64,000 nt of DNA from Scolanthus callimorphus (GCA_033964015.1 CM066915.1:12857573-12921572), one strand, 5' to 3'. Positions 10,966 through 23,123 are shown, numbered from the stretch's first letter. A program made the numbers and translations. The notes: generated by a model not told the origin, from the sequence alone.

Positions 10966-12690
10966 ATGGGTACGGTAATACGGTGCAGTTTGCTTAAATA
11001 TATTTTTATTCCCACTCTCCACTACGCTACTACGGTAATACGGTGCAGTTTGCATAAAATATATGTTATTCCCACTCTCCACTACGCTACTACGGTAATA
11101 CGTTGCAGTTTGCTGGAAATATATTTTATTCCCACTCTCCACTACGCTACTACGGTAATACGGTGCAGTTTGCTTGAAATATATTTCATTCCCACTCTCC
11201 ACTACGCTACTACGGTAATACGGTGCAGTTTGCTGGAAATATATTTCATTCCCACTCTCCACTACGCTACTACGGTAATACGGTGCAGTTTGCTTGAAAT
11301 ATATTTTATTCCCACTCTCCACTACGCTACTACGGTAATACGGTGCAGTTTGCTTGAAATATATTTTATTCCCACTCTCCACTACGCTACTACGGTAATA
11401 CGGTGCAGTTTGCTGAAAATATATTTTATTCCCACTCTCCACTACGCTACTACGGTAATACGGTGCAGTTTGCTGAAAATATATTTATTCCCACTCTCCA
11501 CTACGCTACTACGGTAATACGGTGCAGTTTGCTGAAAATATATTTTACTCCCACTCTCCACTACGCTACTACGGTAATACGGTGCAGTTTGCTGAAAATA
11601 TATTTTATTCCCACTCTCCACTACGCTACTACGGTAATACGGTGCAGTTTGCTTAAAATATATTTTATTCCCACTCTCCACTACGCTACTACGGTAATAC
11701 GGTGCAGTTTGCATAAAATATATTTTATTCCCACTCTCCACTACGCTACTACGGTAATACGGTGCAGTTTGCTGGAAATATATTTTATTCCCACTCTCCA
11801 CTACGCTACTACGGTAATACGGTGCAGTTTGCTTGAAATATATTTCATTCCCACTCTCCACTACGCTACTACGGTAATACGGTGCAGTTTGCTGGAAATA
11901 TATTTCATTCCCACTCTCCACTACGCTACTACGGTAATACGGTGCAGTTTGCTTGAAATATATTTTATTCCCAATCTCCACTACGCTACTACGGTAATAC
12001 GGTGCAGTTTGCATAAAATATATTTTATTCCCACTCTCCACTACGCTACTACGGTAATACGTTGCAGTTTGCTGGAAATATATTTTATTCCCACTCTCCA
12101 CTACGCTACTACGGTAATACGGTGCAGTTTGCTTGAAATATATTTCATTCCCACTCTCCACTACGCTACTACGGTAATACGGTGCAGTTTGCTGGAAATA
12201 TATTTCATTCCCACTCTCCACTACGCTACTACGGTAATACGGTGCAGTTTGCTTGAAATATATTTTATTCCCACTCTCCACTACGCTACTACGGTAATAC
12301 GGTGCAGTTTGCTTGAAATATATTTCATTCCCACTCTCCACTACGCTACTACGGTAATACGGTGCAGTTTGCTTGAAATATATTTTATTCCCACTCTCCA
12401 CTACGCTACTACGGTAATACGGTGCAGTTTGCTTGAAATATATTTTATTCCCACTCTCCACTACGCTACTACGGTAATACGGTGCAGTTTGCTGAAAATA
12501 TATTTTATTCCCACTCTCCACTACGCTACTACGGTAATACGGTGCAGTTTGCTGAAAATATATTTTATTCCCACTCTCCACTGCGCTACTACGGTAATAC
12601 GGTGCAGTTTGCTTGAAATATATTTTATTCCCACTCTCCACTACGCTACTACGGTAATACGGTGCAGTTTGCTTGAAATATATCATCACA
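10966..12690 (-). repeat. 60-bp minisatellite, array B (right arm, inverted)
   Basis: About 29 units are the reverse complement of array A, containing CACTCTCCACTACGCTACTA. A 59-bp unit near 11485 and the variant TTTTACTCCC near 11535 give landmarks. The order of variants matches array C at an offset of about 1483 bp. Arrays A and B form an inverted repeat with arms of 1.6 kb and a spacer of about 3.2 kb. Confidence 0.92.
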
Positions 12691-12790
12691 ATTTTCAGAG
12701 ATCGAGATTCTTATGCTTTGAACATAACTTGTTTTTTCTATGTATATCTACGTTATCACTACTTTAAAGAATGCAAGGTATGTAAGATAT
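12691..12790 (-). repeat. internal copy of the foldback terminus
   Basis: This 100-bp piece (TTTTCAGAGATCGAGATTCT to GGTATGTAAGATATGCC) repeats the sequence after array C at 14097-14197. It shows that array plus terminus was duplicated in tandem, giving arrays B and C. Confidence 0.85.
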
Positions 12791-14084
12791 GCCACTACGC
12801 TACTACGGTAATACGGTGCAGTTTGCTTGAAATATATTTTATTCCCACTCTCCACTACGCTACTACGGTAATACGGTGCAGTTTGCTGAAAATATATTTT
12901 ATTCCCACTCTCCACTACGCTACTACGGTAATACGGTGCAGTTTGCTGAAAATATATTTTATTCCCACTCTCCACTACGCTACTACGGTAATACGGTGCA
13001 GTTTGCTGAAAATATATTTTACTCCCACTCTCCACTACGCTACTACGGTAATACGGTGCAGTTTGCTGAAAATATATTTTATTCCCACTCTCCACTACGC
13101 TACTACGGTAATACGGTGCAGTTTGCTTAAGATATATTTTATTCCCACTCTCCACTACGCTACTACGGTAATACGATGCAGTTTGCATAAAATATATTTT
13201 ATTCCCACTCTCCACTACGCTACTACGGTAATACGGTGCAGTTTGCTGGAAATATATTTTATTCCCACTCTCCACTACGCTACTACGGTAATACGGTGCA
13301 GTTTGCTTGAAATATATTTCATTCCCACTCTCCACTACGCTACTACGGTAATACGGTGCAGTTTGCTGGGAATATATTTCATTCCCACTCTCCACTACGC
13401 TACTACGGTAATACGGTGCAGTTTGCTTGAAATATATTTTATTCCCACTCTCCACTACGCTACTACGGTAATACGGTGCAGTTTGCATAAAATATATTTT
13501 ATTCCCACTCTCCACTACGCTACTACGGTAATACGTTGCAGTTTGCTGGAAATATATTTTATTCCCACTCTCCACTACGCTACTACGGTAATACGGTGCC
13601 GTTTGCTTGAAATATATTTCATTCCCACTCTCCACTACGCTACTACGGTAATACGGTGCAGTTTGCTGGAAATATATTTCATTCCCACTCTCCACTACGC
13701 TACTACGGTAATACGGTGCAGTTTGCTTGAAATATATTTTATTCCCACTCTCCACTACGCTACTACGGTAATACGGTGCAGTTTGCTTGAAATATATTTC
13801 ATTCCCACTCTCCACTACGCTACTACGGTAATACGGTGCAGTTTGCTTGAAATATATTTTATTCCCACTCTCCACTACGCTACTACGGTGCAGTTTGCTT
13901 GAAATATATTTTATTCCCACTCTCCACTACGCTACTACGGTAATACAGTGCAGTTTGCTGAAAATATATTTTATTCCCACTCTCCACTACGCTACTACGG
14001 TAATACGGTGCAGTTTGCTGAAAATATATTTTATTCCACTCTCCACTACGCTACTACGGTAATACGGTGCAGTTTGCTTGAAAT
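12791..14084 (-). repeat. 60-bp minisatellite, array C
   Basis: About 21.5 units are in the same orientation as array B, with the same order of variants (a TTTTACTCCC unit near 13018, CATAAAAT units near 13181 and 13481, 300 bp apart as in array B). Short deletions occur near 13889 and 14037. The array is followed by the right terminus of the foldback element. Confidence 0.9.
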
Positions 14085-14261
14085 ATATCATCACAATTTT
14101 CAGAGATCGAGATACTTATGCTTGAACATAACTTGTTTTTTTCTATGTATATCTACGTTATCACTACTTTAAAGAATGCAAGGTATGTAAGATATGCCAC
14201 TACGCTACTACGGTGCTACGAGCGTAGTAGAGAAATCCTCGGTCATATTCGGCCTGGTATA

Positions 14262-14696
14262 TATTTGAGTGTAATCTGTCTGATTTACAGCCATTCTTGA
14301 GCACTTCCCATTGACAAGTCGGTAAATTTTTACCCAAATACCGCACCTTCAAGAAATGCTGTAAAGCAGCGAGTTTCCACTCAACGTATCTCAAACTTAG
14401 AGTGGTGATCAACGAATGATAGTCATTGATCAGTTTGTATTTCCCGTTGCTAGGCGCAGTATTTATAGCAACAGACAGAGACTCAAATTCGAGAGAAAAC
14501 GCAGTTTTTATTTCGAAATGTTCGCAAAATTGGCCGTATTTTGGACGAATTCGCTTAAAAACTAGCGTACATATGAGCACACACTTTAGGTAGGGATCAT
14601 TGACAGATATCAGGCTATACGTGCTCTAAATTTGATGTTATTTGAGTGTAATCTGACTGATTTACAGCTATCCTTGAAAGCATGATATATGGGTCT
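14262..14696 (+). repeat. 400-bp family units, right side of the foldback insertion
   Basis: The sequence resumes the satellite unit exactly at tatttgagtgtaatctg and runs through one full and one partial unit. A short deletion near 14298 joins the cattcttga and gcacttccc segments. The following unit start is at about 14597 (GATCATTGACAG). Confidence 0.85.
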
Positions 14697-15100
14697 TGAC
14701 AAAACTTTCAACTTTGTCACGTAATATTTCCATAATATGCAAAAATATGCTTGATTGAACAGTCGAAATCAGTAGAAAATTATGGAGATTCTGTCTTAGA
14801 ATGGACAAGTACGAACTGGTAAGCATTCTCTATCTATCGAATATGGCGGGGAAGCCTTTTTTTCCGCGCGTGAAATGACGTTATTTCTTTCTGAAAAACG
14901 CTATTTTAGCAGACTAAAAAACCAGCGAACTCCTTCAGAAGTTGGGCATCTTCAGACCCCCCCTTGTGACAAGAAATCCAGCTTCGACCCCCCCCCCCCT
15001 GCAATCAGAATTCCGAGCTTTTACCCCCCCCCCCCCCCCCCCCCCATCCCTTCGGAATTTCCAAATGCAGCCCGTGGGGAGGGGGGGGGGGGGGGGGTAC
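14697..15100. repeat. duplicated flanking segment, copy 2, with long C and G runs
   Basis: Positions 14697-15019 repeat 5370-5690. They are followed by a run of 22 C (15024-15045), a short spacer and a G-rich run of about 21 (15076-15097, one A). The two runs could fold back on each other or form quadruplex or i-motif structures. Proline- and glycine-rich frames across these runs are artefacts. Confidence 0.85.
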
Positions 15101-15400
15101 CTTTATTTCTGGAATTACCCAATCACGGGTCATGAAGTTTCTGCCTTACAAACATTTAAATTTAGCCAATTATAGCCTGTGCATCACCTTTATCCTCTCC
15201 CCTTCCTTGTTACATCAGTACGTCTCCCCACCATTCCCTTCCTCCCTTGTAGCATCATGGCAGTCACTTGTTCGGTGCTGGGTATCCTGTGTCTCGTCCC
15301 TTTTCCCACCTAAGGGACTGATCATAAATTAGAGGGGGGAGGGGTGGTGCAAAATGGGGAGGGCCTCTAATTTTCATGCACGTGAAATAGGGAGGGTCAA
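15101..15400. other. spacer without recognised feature
   Basis: Unique-looking sequence between the C/G runs and the 10-bp minisatellite. No coding motif, RNA gene or repeat family is recognised. Confidence 0.5.
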
Positions 15401-16733
15401 AGATACAGGGGAGTATTCCCATGGAGTAAATGGGAGTACATGGGAGCACATGGGAGTACATGGGAGTACAGGGAGCACATGGGAGTTCAGGGGAGTACAC
15501 GGGAGTACAGGGGGGTACATGGGAATACAGGGGAGTACAGAGGAGTACATGGGAGTACAGGGCCGGGAGCACATGGGAATACAAGGGAGCAGATGAGAGT
15601 ACACGGGAGTACATGGGAATACACGGGATTGCAGGGGAGTACATGGGAGTACATGGGAGTACAGGCGAATACAGGGGAGCACATGGGAGTAAATGGGAGT
15701 ACATGGGAATACATGGGAGCAGATGAGAGTACATGGGAGTACATGGGAATACACGGGATTACAGGGGAGTACATGGGAGTACAAGGGAGTACAGGGGAAT
15801 ACAGGGGAGCACATGGGAGTAAATGGGAGTACATGGGAATACATGGGAGTACATGGGAATGCATGGGAATACAGGGGAGCACATGGGAGCACATGGGAGC
15901 ACATGGGAGCACATGGGAGTACAGGGGAGTACAGAGGAGTACATGAGAGTACATGGGAGTAAAGGGGAGTAAAGGGGAGTACATGGGAGCACATGGGAGC
16001 ACAGGGGAGTACAGGGGAGTACATGGGAGTACATGGGAATACATGGGAGTACATGGGAGCACATGGGAGTACATGGGAGTACATGGGAGTACATGGGAGT
16101 ACATGGGAATACAGGGGAGCACATGGGAATACAGGGGAGCACATGGGAGTACAGGGGAGTACATGGGAGTACATGAGAATACAGTGGAGCACATGGGAGT
16201 ACATGGGAATATATGGGAGTACATGGGAATACATGGGAGTGCATGGGAGTGCATGGGAGTACATGGGAGCACATGGGAGTACATGGGAATACATTGGAAT
16301 ACATTGGAGTACATGGGAGTACATGGGAATACATGGGAGCACATGGGAGTACATGGGAGTACATGGGAGCACATGGGAGCACATGGGAGTACATGGGAAT
16401 ACATGGGAATACACGGGAGTACATGTGAGTACATGGGAGTACATGGGAGTACATGGGAGCACATGGGAGCACATGGGAGTACATGGGAATACACGGGAAT
16501 ACATTTGAGTACAGAGGAGTACATGGGAGTACATGGGAGTACATGGGAGTACACGGGAATACATGGGAGTACATGGGAGTACATGGGAATACACGGGAAT
16601 ACATGGGAGTACAGGGGAGTACGTGGGAGTACAGGGGAGCACAGGGGAGTACACGGGAATACATGGGAGTACACGGGAGTACAGGGAAGTACAGGGGAAT
16701 ACAGGGGAGCACATGGGAGCACATGAGAGTACG
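15401..16733. repeat. 10-bp minisatellite GGGAGTACAT, left part
   Basis: About 130 copies of a 10-bp unit GGGAGTACAT with common variants (GGGAGCACAT, GGGAATACAT, GGGAGTACAG). Three units make 30 bp, so several frames on both strands stay open for hundreds of codons. None is a gene. The array is interrupted at 16733 by the BEL/Pao element and resumes at 23561. Confidence 0.95.
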
Positions 16734-17108
16734 TGTTCCGTAAAATAATGAGATGCTGTCCAGGATTAACAACAACGATACTTATTTTCCACGTGTCTGA
16801 TCAATCGCAAGGGCGAGAGATTCGCTACAATAAGAACAAAACTACAGTAAGAATTCATTCTTAAACTATACATAAACTGTAAACTGTACTTACACGGGTG
16901 CGGAAATATAATCCTGTAGCAAATCTTTCAATTCCGTAAGTCTTCATCACAAAAATACATGACAATAATCAGATAATTCAAAAATAAGTTTCACGAAAAA
17001 ACACTAGTCCGAACGAAAGCGAAACGTCTTCCAGCACATGCTAAGTGACCGCGCACTCTGGGAACCAGGCCCAGCCAACACAGGGAGCCCGGCGCTCCGG
17101 CGACAACA
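16734..17108 (-). repeat. BEL/Pao 3' LTR (375 bp)
   Basis: In forward orientation it begins TGTTCCGTAAAATAATGAGA and ends GGCGACAACA. It is nearly identical to 23211-23560 but contains 25 extra bases (AACACTAGTCCGAACGAAAG and neighbours, near 17006-17030). In the other copy these are lost, probably by slippage between CGAAA repeats. Confidence 0.93.
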
Positions 17109-17121
17109 TCCCGCCCCCCAT
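17109..17121 (-). promoter_or_regulatory. polypurine tract of the BEL/Pao element
   Basis: Directly inside the 3' LTR the minus strand reads ATGGGGGGCGGGA and then the LTR start TGTTGTCG. A purine run at this place primes plus-strand DNA synthesis in LTR elements. The identification follows from position and composition. Confidence 0.75.
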
Positions 17122-17247
17122 GAACTCCTGCGGAGGGGGTTCATAACTATAATCATGTAATAGTAAACAACTACTTCTACTCTGAAAGTCCATACTCTCT
17201 CTTAAGCTATCTAAGACGGTCTCTAGAGTCTCTAATCCGGTCCGTAT

Positions 17248-17718
17248 CTAGACATCTTTATCCTCGGCTTCCAGAAGACATAACTTGGTTACCGGACGCT
17301 TGTAGGTCGTCCCTTTCCCGCACACTTCTGCACTCCGTACTAATCCATCGGGACCAGGAAACACGTTGATCACACGCGCAAGCGGCCAGTTGTTTCTCCC
17401 GACGTTGTCGTCCGCCACAAGCACTATATCTCCCACACGTAAATTCCTCCGGTTCCACTTGCTCCGTACCTGCAAGGTAGGTATGTACTTTTTCAACCAG
17501 CGCTTCCAATAATGGTTAGCCAATAACTGCGCCTGTCGCCAGCGCTTCCGACTGTACTTGTCGGCCCTCTCGTCCGTATCCGTAGGAAGATTCATCGTAG
17601 GTCGCACGTTCAAAAAATGATTCGGCGTCAGCGGATCATCATCATCGGGATTCTCTGGATTCCGAGTCAGTGGCCTTGAGTTGGCGATGCGTTCCGCCTC
17701 GGTAAACACGGTGGTCAA
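17248..17718 (-). pseudogene. BEL/Pao pol C-terminal domain (DUF5641-like)
   Basis: The 156-residue segment includes AERIANSRPLT, DPLTPNHFL, then KRWRQAQLLANHYWKRWLKK and GDIVLVADDN, ending KRPVTKLCLLE. This is the chromodomain-like tail that follows integrase in BEL/Pao elements and some gypsy relatives. It is in a different frame from the integrase segment upstream, the break being near 17715. The stop at 17248 fits the natural end of pol, 140 bp before the 3' LTR. Confidence 0.85.
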
Positions 17719-18508
17719 AACTTCATCATTGAGGGGTTCTTCCCTAGGATCGCCTTCAGACTTCGCTTAACGACTCTCACCATTCTCTCCCACACTCCTG
17801 ACATGTGCGAGGCTCCAGGTGGATGAAAAATCCACTTGCATCCTTTCGCCAAACACTGACGTCCAATCTTGTCATGGTCCATCTTTTCCAGGTGTTCCCG
17901 TATTTCTCGGTCAGCGCCGACGAAATTCGATCCGTTATCTGACCACAGTTCCACTACGTGGCCCCTGCGATTCAGGAACCTCATCAACGCAAGTATGAAA
18001 TCATCCGTCTCCAACGACTTAGCTAGCTCGAGATGCACCGCTCGAGAGTTCATGCAAACGAAGATTGCCTCCAGCGTTTCTCCATCACTCTTCCTCGTCC
18101 TCGTTTAACGTAAAGGGGACCGAAATAGTCCAGTCCAGTGTACGAAAACGGTTGCTCATAAGGTACCATCCGAATTCTCGGCAAATCTCCCATCTCTTGT
18201 TTCGACGTAGCCCTCCGTTGCCTACGGCAGTGTATTCACCTTCCAAGAATAGTCTTGATAGCAACTCTCGCCTTCACTACCCAAAACTGCTCCCTCAGAA
18301 GGGATAGTACCTGTTCCACGCCGCAATGACCGTTGCTCTCGTGGATGTGGCGAATCAAAATCGTCGTGATGTGATCCTGCTTTGGTAATATCATCGGATT
18401 CTTGGCGTCGTCACTAATCGGGGCCATCGAGATTCTTCCTCCAACTCTCATTACTCCGTCATCTTTCATGATCGGCTTGAGCTTTAAGATCTCACTTGAA
18501 ATCTTCAC
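17715..18508 (-). pseudogene. BEL/Pao integrase, frameshifted
   Basis: An N-terminal zinc-binding part (HESNGHCGVEQVLSLLREQF) is followed by GLDYFGPLYVKRGRG, then by SRAVHLELAKSLETDDF with WSDNGSNFVGADREI and WERMVRVVKRSL. These supply the D,D,E catalytic pattern of retroviral-type integrases. Three frames are used, with breaks near 18238-18245 (an in-frame stop after KTILGR) and near 18060-18080. The enzyme would join element DNA to the chromosome, but this copy cannot make it. Confidence 0.87.
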
Positions 18509-20799
18509 CTCCTTCCTGCCTTCAGAGCCTTCACCTCTTCAGGGAAGCTTCGCTGTTGCACTAGCACAGCTATTCTTCGCTTGGCGTGTTCCATGTCTGC
18601 CGGGAACAACTTGCTCGCCGACCTATCTGGTTTCTCCTGAGTGGGATTCTGTTTTCTTGCCTTCAGCCAATCTACGAACTTGATTAGCCATGCAACCTTT
18701 CGAACTGTCTTCATCCAATCAGAAGTATCCATTAGTAACCTTTCCAGGGGAACTCCCGGTCCTGGGTCGGTGAAGAACACTTCCTTCTTTGTCTCAAGGC
18801 TTTCTTCCGCCAAGGTGTCAAACTTATTCTCTGGCCATTTGTCCTCTGACTCTCTCAGGAAACTTGGTCCACAAATCCATCTGTCATTCTTGAGGAACTC
18901 GTCCATGGTCAAACCGCGACTGACTTCATCGGCGGGATTCAATTTCCCTGGACAGTGTCGCTATTGATCAGGGCTGGTCGTCTCGCGTATCTCTGTGACT
19001 CTATTAGCCACATACGTTTGGAACCTCCGGGTTTCGTTCTTGATATAGTTAAGGGTTATCATCGAGTCGGTCCAAAACACGACTCTGTCAGGCTTCAGAT
19101 CTAGTTCTCTGCGAACCGCTTGGTCTACTCGTGTCGCGAGCAGGGCTCCTTGAAGCTCCAGCCTTGGGATGGTCAAGCCTTTGATAGGGGCATTTCTGGA
19201 CTTTCCGGCGACGAAGGCACACTCCACCTCCCCATCAGGGTACATTATTCGTAAGTAGGTCACTGATCCGTATCCATCTTCTGAAGCATCACAGAAGTGG
19301 TGGAGTTGAAGCATCGCACATCCATGATCTAACCTGCTGAAGTAGCACCGGGGGATGGACAAATCCTCAAGGCGCGCAAGCTCTCTCTTCCAGGTCTGCC
19401 ACTTCCGAAGTATGTCTCTGCTGAGTGGCTCGTCCCACGGAGCCTTCCGTCTCCACAAGGCTTGCATTATCTGCTTGCCACGCATTATCACAGGTGCAGC
19501 AAAGTTCAAAGGGTCGAAGACAGAGCTGATGGTCGATAACACACCTCTCATAGTATCCGCTCTGTCTGTCTGGCTCACCTTAAATCCAAAGGTGTCTGAC
19601 TCTACATTCCAACGAACCCCGAGAGCCCGCTCGACCGGGAGGTCATCAAGATCTAAATCGAGTGTTGGTGCAGCTCTCTTCTCTATGGGTACTTCAGCCA
19701 GTACCTCTCTACTGTTACTCATAAACTTCGTAAGGTTGAAACCTCCTCTAGCACAAAGCTCAGTTAGCTCGTTAGCAAGTGTGATTGCACTCGCAGGTGA
19801 ATCGACAGATTTCAGTACATCGTCCACATAAAAATTGTAGAGAACAGTTTCGACTGTTGCATTCTCAAAGTCACTAGCATTGTCAGTTGCAGTCTTCTTC
19901 AATATCCAATTTGCTGCGCAAGGGGAGTCAGTTGCCCCAAAGACATGGACTTTCATTGCATATTCCTCTGGTGGGTCTTCCGAGCTTTTATCCCACCAAA
20001 GAAAACGTAGGGAATCTTGGTCTTCTTTTCTTACACCGACCTGAAGAAACATCCCTTCAATATCAGCTACTAACGCAACATTGTCTTCCCTGAACCGGAG
20101 GAGCACCCCAGCCAGGCTATTTGTGCAGTCAGGGCCATGTAACAAGTTCTTATTCAGTGAGGTACCTTGATACTCCGAGGCAGCGTCGAAAATTATCCTC
20201 TGCTTACAAGGTTTGTTGACATTCGTCACCGAAAAATGAGGTAAGTACCAAGTTCTATGCCCAGTCGTTCCTGCTTCTTCGGAGCTTAGTTTGCGAGCAT
20301 GCCCTTTAGTGATGTACTGCTCCATGGCTGCCCGGTATTTCTCCTCCAACCCAGCTTCCCGGGAAAACTTTCGCTTCAGGCTCTTCAGTCTCTTTTCGGC
20401 TTCGTTCCGATTGTTGGGCAGCGTTGCATCATCCTCGCGCCACAGGAGGCCGGTTTCATAATGGCCATTTCGTTTTTCAGTTGTCTTTTCTAGCTTGTCA
20501 AGAGCCTTTCTATCTTCCCTGGAAAGATGATGTGAAATGAAACCAGGGGCTCGTTGATCTGCACCACTATTCCTTGTTCCAAAACTTTCAAGCTCCAAGA
20601 AGCGCTCAATTTGATCTTGAAGCTCCTTGTTGCAATCAGTAAAGTTGACATTTACTTCATTGCGTGAGGTTGACCCTTGAAGGGAACCTGTAACAACCCA
20701 CCCAAGAGGACCTCTCATAGCCTTCAAATGGCTATTAGTCGTCGCTGGTCTGCGAACTTCAAATACATCATGTGCGTAATCAACATCTTTTCCAATCAA
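18505..20799 (-). pseudogene. BEL/Pao reverse transcriptase and RNase H
   Basis: From the start on the minus strand, a protease tail (LIGKDVDYAHDVFEVRRP, GPLGWVVTGSL) leads into the reverse transcriptase core with KQRIIFDAASEYQGTSLN, VALVADIEGMFLQVGV, VFGATDSPCAANWIL and the catalytic NFYVDDVL. RNase H follows (LHHFCDASEDGYGS, VVFWTDSMITLNYI). An in-frame TAG at 18964-18966 interrupts the frame inside RHCPGKLNPADEVSRGL-type sequence that is normally continuous. A frameshift near 18508-18525 separates this part from integrase. The catalytic residues visible are otherwise intact. Confidence 0.93.
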
Positions 20800-21638
20800 T
20801 ACGGAAACCTTAGGGATATCTACTGTGGGGATATCTATGTCTCTCAGGTGTGGGTGTGCTGATTTGTCTATGTCCTTTGGGAGACATTTTTCATTAACAT
20901 TAAACTTCTCTGAAACTAGACCCTCTTCAACAGTTATTATTTCTCCTGAGCCGCTTGCAGATTGGATCGGTTTTTCCCATTAAAGTGGTGACAGATATCA
21001 CTTCACGCTGTCCCTTAAGGTCCAATATCTGAGCTATGTCCAAGCTGATCAACGTTCCGCGGGAGCCGTTATCTAATAAACCATAGGTGGATGTGTATTT
21101 TTTTTTATTTCCCACTGGGAGCTATGATTTTAATGGGGACTACGTGAAGCAACACAGTCTTTGAGGGCTTCTCTGAAAAGGTGGCATACTGATCAGTGAC
21201 TCTTTGCTGGTTACTTGGGTTGACCCCAGCCCCTCCCCCCTGGGTATTCTCTGTCTGGGAATTCCCTCCAGATGTCCCTTGTTTAGCTCTATTTCCCATG
21301 CTCTGGTCAGGGGGGTCCACTCTAGCTCTAGGGGGGTTATGCAGTAGCGTATGATGTTTTCGCTCGCTTCTGCAATTACAAAAGGTAGGTGTCTGGCATC
21401 TATCACGCATATGACTTGGTCTGAGGCACACATGACACAATTTGTTCTCCTTTACAATTCTCCAACGTCCCGGTAAGTCCCTTCCCTTAAAGCTTGCACA
21501 GTCAGAAAGTCTATGTTCTCCTTGACAGCAAGGACAGATCTTAATTGAGGCTTGTCTCCTTTCAGGGGTCTCAGGGGGTGAGCCGTTCAAATCGGTTTTA
21601 AAGGCGGAAGTCTGTTTCTGGTAGTTCTTACCCTTCAC
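20800..21638 (-). pseudogene. BEL/Pao nucleocapsid zinc knuckles and A17-type aspartic protease
   Basis: Cys/His clusters CPCCQGEHRLSDC, CHVCLRPSHMRDRC and CNCRSERKHHTLLH form the knuckle region (21270-21540). The protease begins near 21160 (VLLHVVPIKI) and holds the active site as GLLDNGSRGTLIS, with Asn where most relatives have Ser. A frameshift near 20935-20945, and another near 21105-21115, separate protease from nucleocapsid and reverse transcriptase. The protein would release and package the element's own products. Confidence 0.85.
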
Positions 21639-21684
21639 ACCCTGCTCAGGTCTTCTCTCTCCACCCCCTTGTTCTCACTCACAG

Positions 21685-23083
21685 TTAGGTTAACAAACCT
21701 GGGTCATTTTTTATGGCTGCTTGCCTCTTCACGTAATCCGCCAGATCGGAAATCTTCGGGGTCCCACCCTTCTCTCTTATCTTGTAAGACACTTCCCCCC
21801 ATTTATTCACTAAGTACTGGGGAAGCCTTCTAACTATCTGCTTCATGTTTGAAATAGTACTGGCTTCAATAGCATATTCCCCCGAAAGTTTCTTTGAGGC
21901 TGACTCAAGTTGTTCTGCAAAATCCCTCAGTCCCTTATAATCATTATTGCTCAGTCTCGGGCCTCTGACCAGATTGTCAACACACGAGGCAGCGACAGTC
22001 GCTGGCTGCCCATATCGGTCTTCCAAAATATCGATTATCACAGAATAACTGCAACCAGAAACTCTCTCCACCACTTCATAAGCCTCCCCCGACAGGAACT
22101 TGGGTAAAAATTCCACCTTTTGTGAATCACTTAAAATGTTATCTTCTAGATTATCTCTCAATCTCTTCCTAAAATTAGGAAAGTCACTTGAATTCCCTGA
22201 AAATTTCACTGGCTGCATGGCTTGCAGCATGGTCAGCTTTAACATAATATCAGTGCTGTTCACAGGATGAAAACTGGTCAATGTTTTCCCACTGGCAAGA
22301 GGAGTTTCTCCCTCATTAATCTGGGGTTTTCTTTCGGGAAGGGGGTTTTCAGAAAGGGAAGGGCCCTGCAATGGCTCTGGGGGTTCTAAACCAGGGTTAG
22401 GGCCTGGTGTAATATCACATTGTTCTGTCCATTTCTTGATCTTTTCCTCTTCAGACATGGGTGGCATAAGCCCTACATCCCCCTTACTCTCTTCTGATAT
22501 ATTGCTATCAGACTCACTCCCTCTTTCTTTCAATAATTCAGCTTCCTTTTCAGCCAATTGAATCTGAAACTTGAGCTCACAGGCTCTTCTTTTCTCTTCG
22601 AATTCCAATTCAATTTTTTTACGTTCCAGGTCCATTCGTTGCTGGGCTATCTCTTCTTCTTGTTGCAGAAGAAGTCTTTTCATTTCTATTTTTTCTCTCA
22701 ATTTCCTAGCTCTAGACAGCCTTGACTTCGACGATTTCGACTTTCTTTTTTCAAACACTCATTCACCAATTTTTCAATGGTCTCAAACTCATTTCGAGTT
22801 TCTTCGAACTTCTCTTTCACTCTATTAAACTCCTCAGGTGTCAAATCTTCAAAATGTATGACTGGTATATATAGCAGTCCTCATAATTATTCAAAGTAGA
22901 TTGTAATGCATTCAAGGCTGTCTGTAGCTCATTGGTTTTAGAGGGATTATCTAGACAGGCTCTTAATTCTTTCACGCGGATACTCACGTGCCCTAGGTAG
23001 CCTCCTAGGGACCTTTTCTTGTTTTCTCTTCGTTCCACATCACTACCAACCACAGACTTTTCTCCGATTTCGTTTTCGCTCAT
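21685..23083 (-). pseudogene. BEL/Pao gag (coiled coil plus DUF1759 capsid-like domain)
   Basis: Coding starts at a true ATG (minus strand, 23083) about 130 bp inside the 5' LTR. The first 70 residues (SIRVKELRACLDNPSKTNEL and on) end in a frameshift near 22862, and a second lies near 22745-22758 at a run of A. The remaining 357 codons contain a long charged coiled coil (EEEIAQQRMDLERKKIELEF) and a DUF1759-type domain with MQPVKFSGNSSDFPNFRKRL and GEAYEVVERVSG. DUF1759 is characteristic of BEL/Pao gag. Confidence 0.88.
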
Positions 23084-23123
23084 AGTATTTCCAGTAGAAG
23101 AAAATCCTTAGCGTGTGTTTATT

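Larger units (their letters stand above)
5945..14261. mobile_element. 8.3-kb foldback element with minisatellite inverted arms
   Basis: The element is bounded by the 8-bp direct repeat TATTTGAG and interrupts a single 400-bp satellite unit. Its outer 150-165 bp (5945-6110 and 14085-14261) are imperfect inverted copies, sharing CTCTACTACGCTCGTAGCAC and a GAATGCAAGGTATGTAAG box (reversed on the left). Inside these lie 60-bp minisatellite arrays in opposite orientation (6111-7756 against 10966-14084). The core (7757-10965) holds a deleted gypsy element and no recognisable transposase. An 8-bp target duplication is typical of hAT elements, and foldback arms built of tandem repeats recall Foldback/Galileo elements. 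The true superfamily is unknown. Confidence 0.8.

Noticed and set aside
6037..13920. Repeat proteins of 160-450 codons on both strands over the 60-bp arrays
   Set aside because: The unit length is a multiple of three and stop-free on both strands. The frames appear in both arms and both strands with no start context or known domain.
6111..14084. Possible CRISPR array
   Set aside because: Units are contiguous 60-bp repeats without distinct unique spacers, there are no cas genes, and the genome is eukaryotic.
14875..15175. Proline/glycine-rich short proteins
   Set aside because: They are produced by the C and G homopolymer runs at 15024-15097.
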